A stretch of DNA of 64,000 nucleotides from Fibrobacterota bacterium (lineage in GTDB: Bacteria; Fibrobacterota; Chitinivibrionia; Chitinivibrionales; Chitinispirillaceae): positions 165,335-229,334 of the forward strand of contig JAEZKP010000095.1 in NCBI GenBank assembly GCA_023436145.1. Direction: 5' to 3'. Each line of letters opens with the position of its first letter. Positions within the stretch are counted from its first letter, which is position 1. Shown here in pieces: positions 62,650 through 64,000 of the stretch. A program made the translations under genes and the position numbers. Below the pieces are notes generated by a model. It was not told the DNA's origin. It saw nothing but the letters and a program-made list of their open reading frames with translations, and made no database searches.

Positions 62650-62669
62650 TCAACTCCCCTCACCTCCAT
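62650..62669 (+). other. attR
   Basis: Identical 20-bp repeat of the tmRNA 3' end, without the rest of the tmRNA. It marks the right prophage boundary. Confidence 0.93.
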
Positions 62670-62708
62670 CCTTCGCTCGGGAACAGTCTTCTGTTTCCCG
62701 AGCGAAGG
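62670..62708. repeat. Long hairpin directly after attR
   Basis: CCTTCGCTCGGGAACAG (62670-62686) pairs with CTGTTTCCCGAGCGAAGG (62691-62708) with one bulged base and a TCTT loop. No T-run follows, so it is not a typical terminator. Probably a REP-like element, or the remnant of the original sequence behind ssrA. Confidence 0.7.
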
Positions 62709-62715
62709 ATGCCCA

Positions 62716-62900
62716 CCATAGCGTCCTCGCGGCGGTGGGCTTCATTCTCTCGAACAAGCGACATTGTGTTCCTGAGCTTCGGATGTCAGGCCATAGCGTC
62801 CTCGCGGCGGTGGGCTTCATTCTCTCGAACAAGCGACATTGTGTTTCCGAGCTTCGGATGTCAGGCCGTAGCGTCCTCGCGAAGGTGGGTTTCTTTCTCC
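62716..62900. repeat. 75-bp tandem repeat, two copies plus partial third
   Basis: Units start with CCATAGCGTCCTCGCGGCGG at 62716 and 62791 and with CCGTAGCGTCCTCGCGAAGG at 62866. A single further core (CCGTAGCGTCTTCACGAAGG) stands at 63032. Because 75 is a multiple of three, open frames run through on both strands, but they look non-coding. Confidence 0.8.
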
Positions 62901-63112
62901 CGAGCTACGGGTGGCGAGCCTCTTATTAACAAAGGGTAGTTTTAAGAGGTAAAGTAGCTTATTCTTTTCTTCGAGATTATAGGTATTTTCTCCCGAATAA
63001 CTAAACTGTGTATTACCTGTTTACTCAACCACCGTAGCGTCTTCACGAAGGTGGGCAAAACCAGGAGGGGATCTCCCAAGATGTACTACACCTTGTTGCA
63101 ACAAAGACTTAT

Positions 63113-63421
63113 TTGAATAATACTATCTTTATCAATCCGCAGAGTCATCGTATGGAAGATGGAAAAGAAAAGATATTTTGGCATCTGACTTCCAGAAAAC
63201 AGAAAAGAACCATTAAAAGAGAAAATAGATATGAAATAATTGAGGAGAGACTGCCAGATTACCCTAGAGCTGAAAGAATTGAATGGGTAAAAAAGATTAT
63301 TCAGAACCACCAAAATCCACGAATAATTTGTTTTTATCATCAAGAGACTAACCCAAATAAGGATATTCGGCTATATCTATGGGCTAAGCAGGACAATTTT
63401 GTTGCATACCGGGTTATTTGA
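63113..63421 (+). CDS. Small hypothetical protein
   Basis: 102 residues from a TTG, or 89 from the ATG at 63152. The C-terminal KREN...YPRAERIEWVKKIIQNHQ, PRIICFYHQE and RLYLWAKQDNFVAYRVI could be a small RelE/barnase-like or PBECR-type nuclease fold, but this is weak. Two differing possible starts and no clear ribosome binding site. It lies outside the prophage. Confidence 0.45.
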   Translation: MNNTIFINPQSHRMEDGKEKIFWHLTSRKQKRTIKRENRYEIIEERLPDYPRAERIEWVKKIIQNHQNPRIICFYHQETNPNKDIRLYLWAKQDNFVAYRVI

Positions 63422-64000
63422 TCCTGATGGATTTCGAGCACTTTAGACAGACTGAGTGAAATATGTAGAAATTCTTAAATGTTTTTTATAGGCAAAAAAA
63501 TGAAATTTTCAAATTAATGTAGAATAGCATATATTCATAATTCGACATAAATTGTAATATGGCCTGATGGCCATGTAAAAATAAACCAGATATTATTGTA
63601 TTCGAATAATTATATGATTCCAAAAATTAAACTTGGTTTTGTTTTCGTTGTTACATGGAGGACCTTTTTCGTGAAACCGGAATAGATAGCAGCAAATTTC
63701 GTCAAGGGAAGAATCTTTTGAATCGATAATAAAATCTGCTATGAATATTGTGGCCTGAGTTAGTAACGAAAAATATCTTTTTAAACGAGTGATGATAGCA
63801 TTTCATTAATAATAGATGGTAATCCTGACCCTTATGGGTTTCCTACCCTGGGCAATCTGGAGATCTCATGGCCAGATCAGGTGTACAGATGATAGCTCCC
63901 TACCAGCACGGCACGCAGGGAAGGAATCCCTGCGTTAAAAGAAGAAGATAAGCCTTTCAGGCTAAGGAATGAGTTACCAAAAGCACTTCTCCGTAGCCTG
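63422..64000. other. Intergenic region to window end
   Basis: No supportable gene. A 24-codon open stretch at 63655 is too short to call. The second copy of the dispersed palindromic repeat lies at 63915-63972. Confidence 0.5.
63915..63972. repeat. Dispersed repeat with palindromic core, copy 2
   Basis: GCAGGGAAGGAATCCCTGC followed by CCTTTCAGGCTAAGGAA, the same arrangement as at 8051. Confidence 0.7.

Larger units (their letters stand above)
14049..62669. mobile_element. Complete siphovirus-type prophage integrated in ssrA
   Basis: The element is bounded by a 20-bp direct repeat of the tmRNA 3' end (14049-14068 and 62650-62669). It holds a tyrosine integrase next to attL, replication and regulatory operons, a CI/Cro-like switch, a full lambda-type head gene set, a long-tail gene set, lysis genes and methylases. 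Cargo genes sit at both ends (15434-20275 and 59160-62232) and are visibly richer in A+T than the structural genes. No essential structural gene appears broken, so it may be inducible. Length is about 48.6 kb. Confidence 0.93.

Noticed and set aside
14049..62669. Mu-like transposable phage
   Set aside because: No MuA/MuB-type transposase; there is a tyrosine integrase and a duplicated tmRNA end, so integration is site-specific.
62670..62708. Terminator after attR
   Set aside because: Strong hairpin but no T-run on either strand, so not called a terminator.
62709..62939. Open frames across the 75-bp repeat region (both strands)
   Set aside because: They exist only because 75 is divisible by three; the peptides are simple 25-residue repeats without a ribosome binding site.
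63655..63729. 24-codon open stretch
   Set aside because: Too short and without supporting signals; could be a gene relic but nothing shows it.

Overview
The window comes from a Gram-negative bacterium. It has an LpxH-type lipid A enzyme, exported beta-barrel-like proteins ending in Phe and full Shine-Dalgarno sites. Gene content (a GH57/DUF3536 protein, Rpn nuclease, LacI regulator, many degenerate intergenic repeats) would fit a Fibrobacterota/Chitinispirillia-like lineage, but the sequence here cannot prove that assignment.

The window has three parts. (1) Host chromosome, 1-14048: a TPR-protein tail, a GH57/DUF3536 enzyme, small proteins, lpxH, an Rpn-family nuclease, a HIT protein, an outer-membrane-like protein, a SAM hydrolase-family protein, htpG, a DUF5683-like membrane protein, a LacI regulator, a six-copy 73-74 bp tandem repeat and then tmRNA (ssrA). 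(2) A complete-looking prophage, about 48.6 kb (14049-62669), inserted in the 3' end of ssrA and bounded by a 20-bp direct repeat. (3) Host chromosome again, 62670-64000: a hairpin, a 75-bp tandem repeat, one small ORF and a dispersed palindromic repeat that also occurs at 8051.

Prophage layout: tyrosine integrase; an AT-rich three-gene cargo (DNA methyltransferase, a protein with two GHKL ATPase regions, a receiver-domain protein); a leftward early operon (AlpA-like HTH proteins, Zn-ribbon, DUF5131, ASCH, ParB-like, P-loop kinase, HTH proteins); a rightward primase-helicase; a second leftward operon ending at a Cro/CI-like switch near 32.1 kb (BRO-N antirepressor, small membrane proteins, Lar-like protein); a stand-alone HsdR-N-like nuclease; a 0.75-kb control region with nine copies of GTCAGCA/TGCTGAC; and a rightward late operon. 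The head genes are lambda-like in kind and order (ParB-N, Nu1-like, GpA terminase, gpW, lambda portal, S49 protease with internal scaffold start, gpD-like decoration, gpE-like capsid). The tail genes are siphovirus-like: tube, a G/GT chaperone pair joined by a -1 frameshift, tape measure, hub proteins and fibre. These are followed by a 3TM holin, a DUF5675 protein and a D12-class adenine methylase. A second AT-rich cargo lies before attR: an exported barrel-like protein, a HEPN/AbiU2-like protein, and a ParA with a small partner.

The best candidate for an undescribed system is the methyltransferase / double-GHKL / receiver operon at 15434-20275. It looks like a two-component-type sensing module coupled to a DNA methylase and carried as phage cargo.
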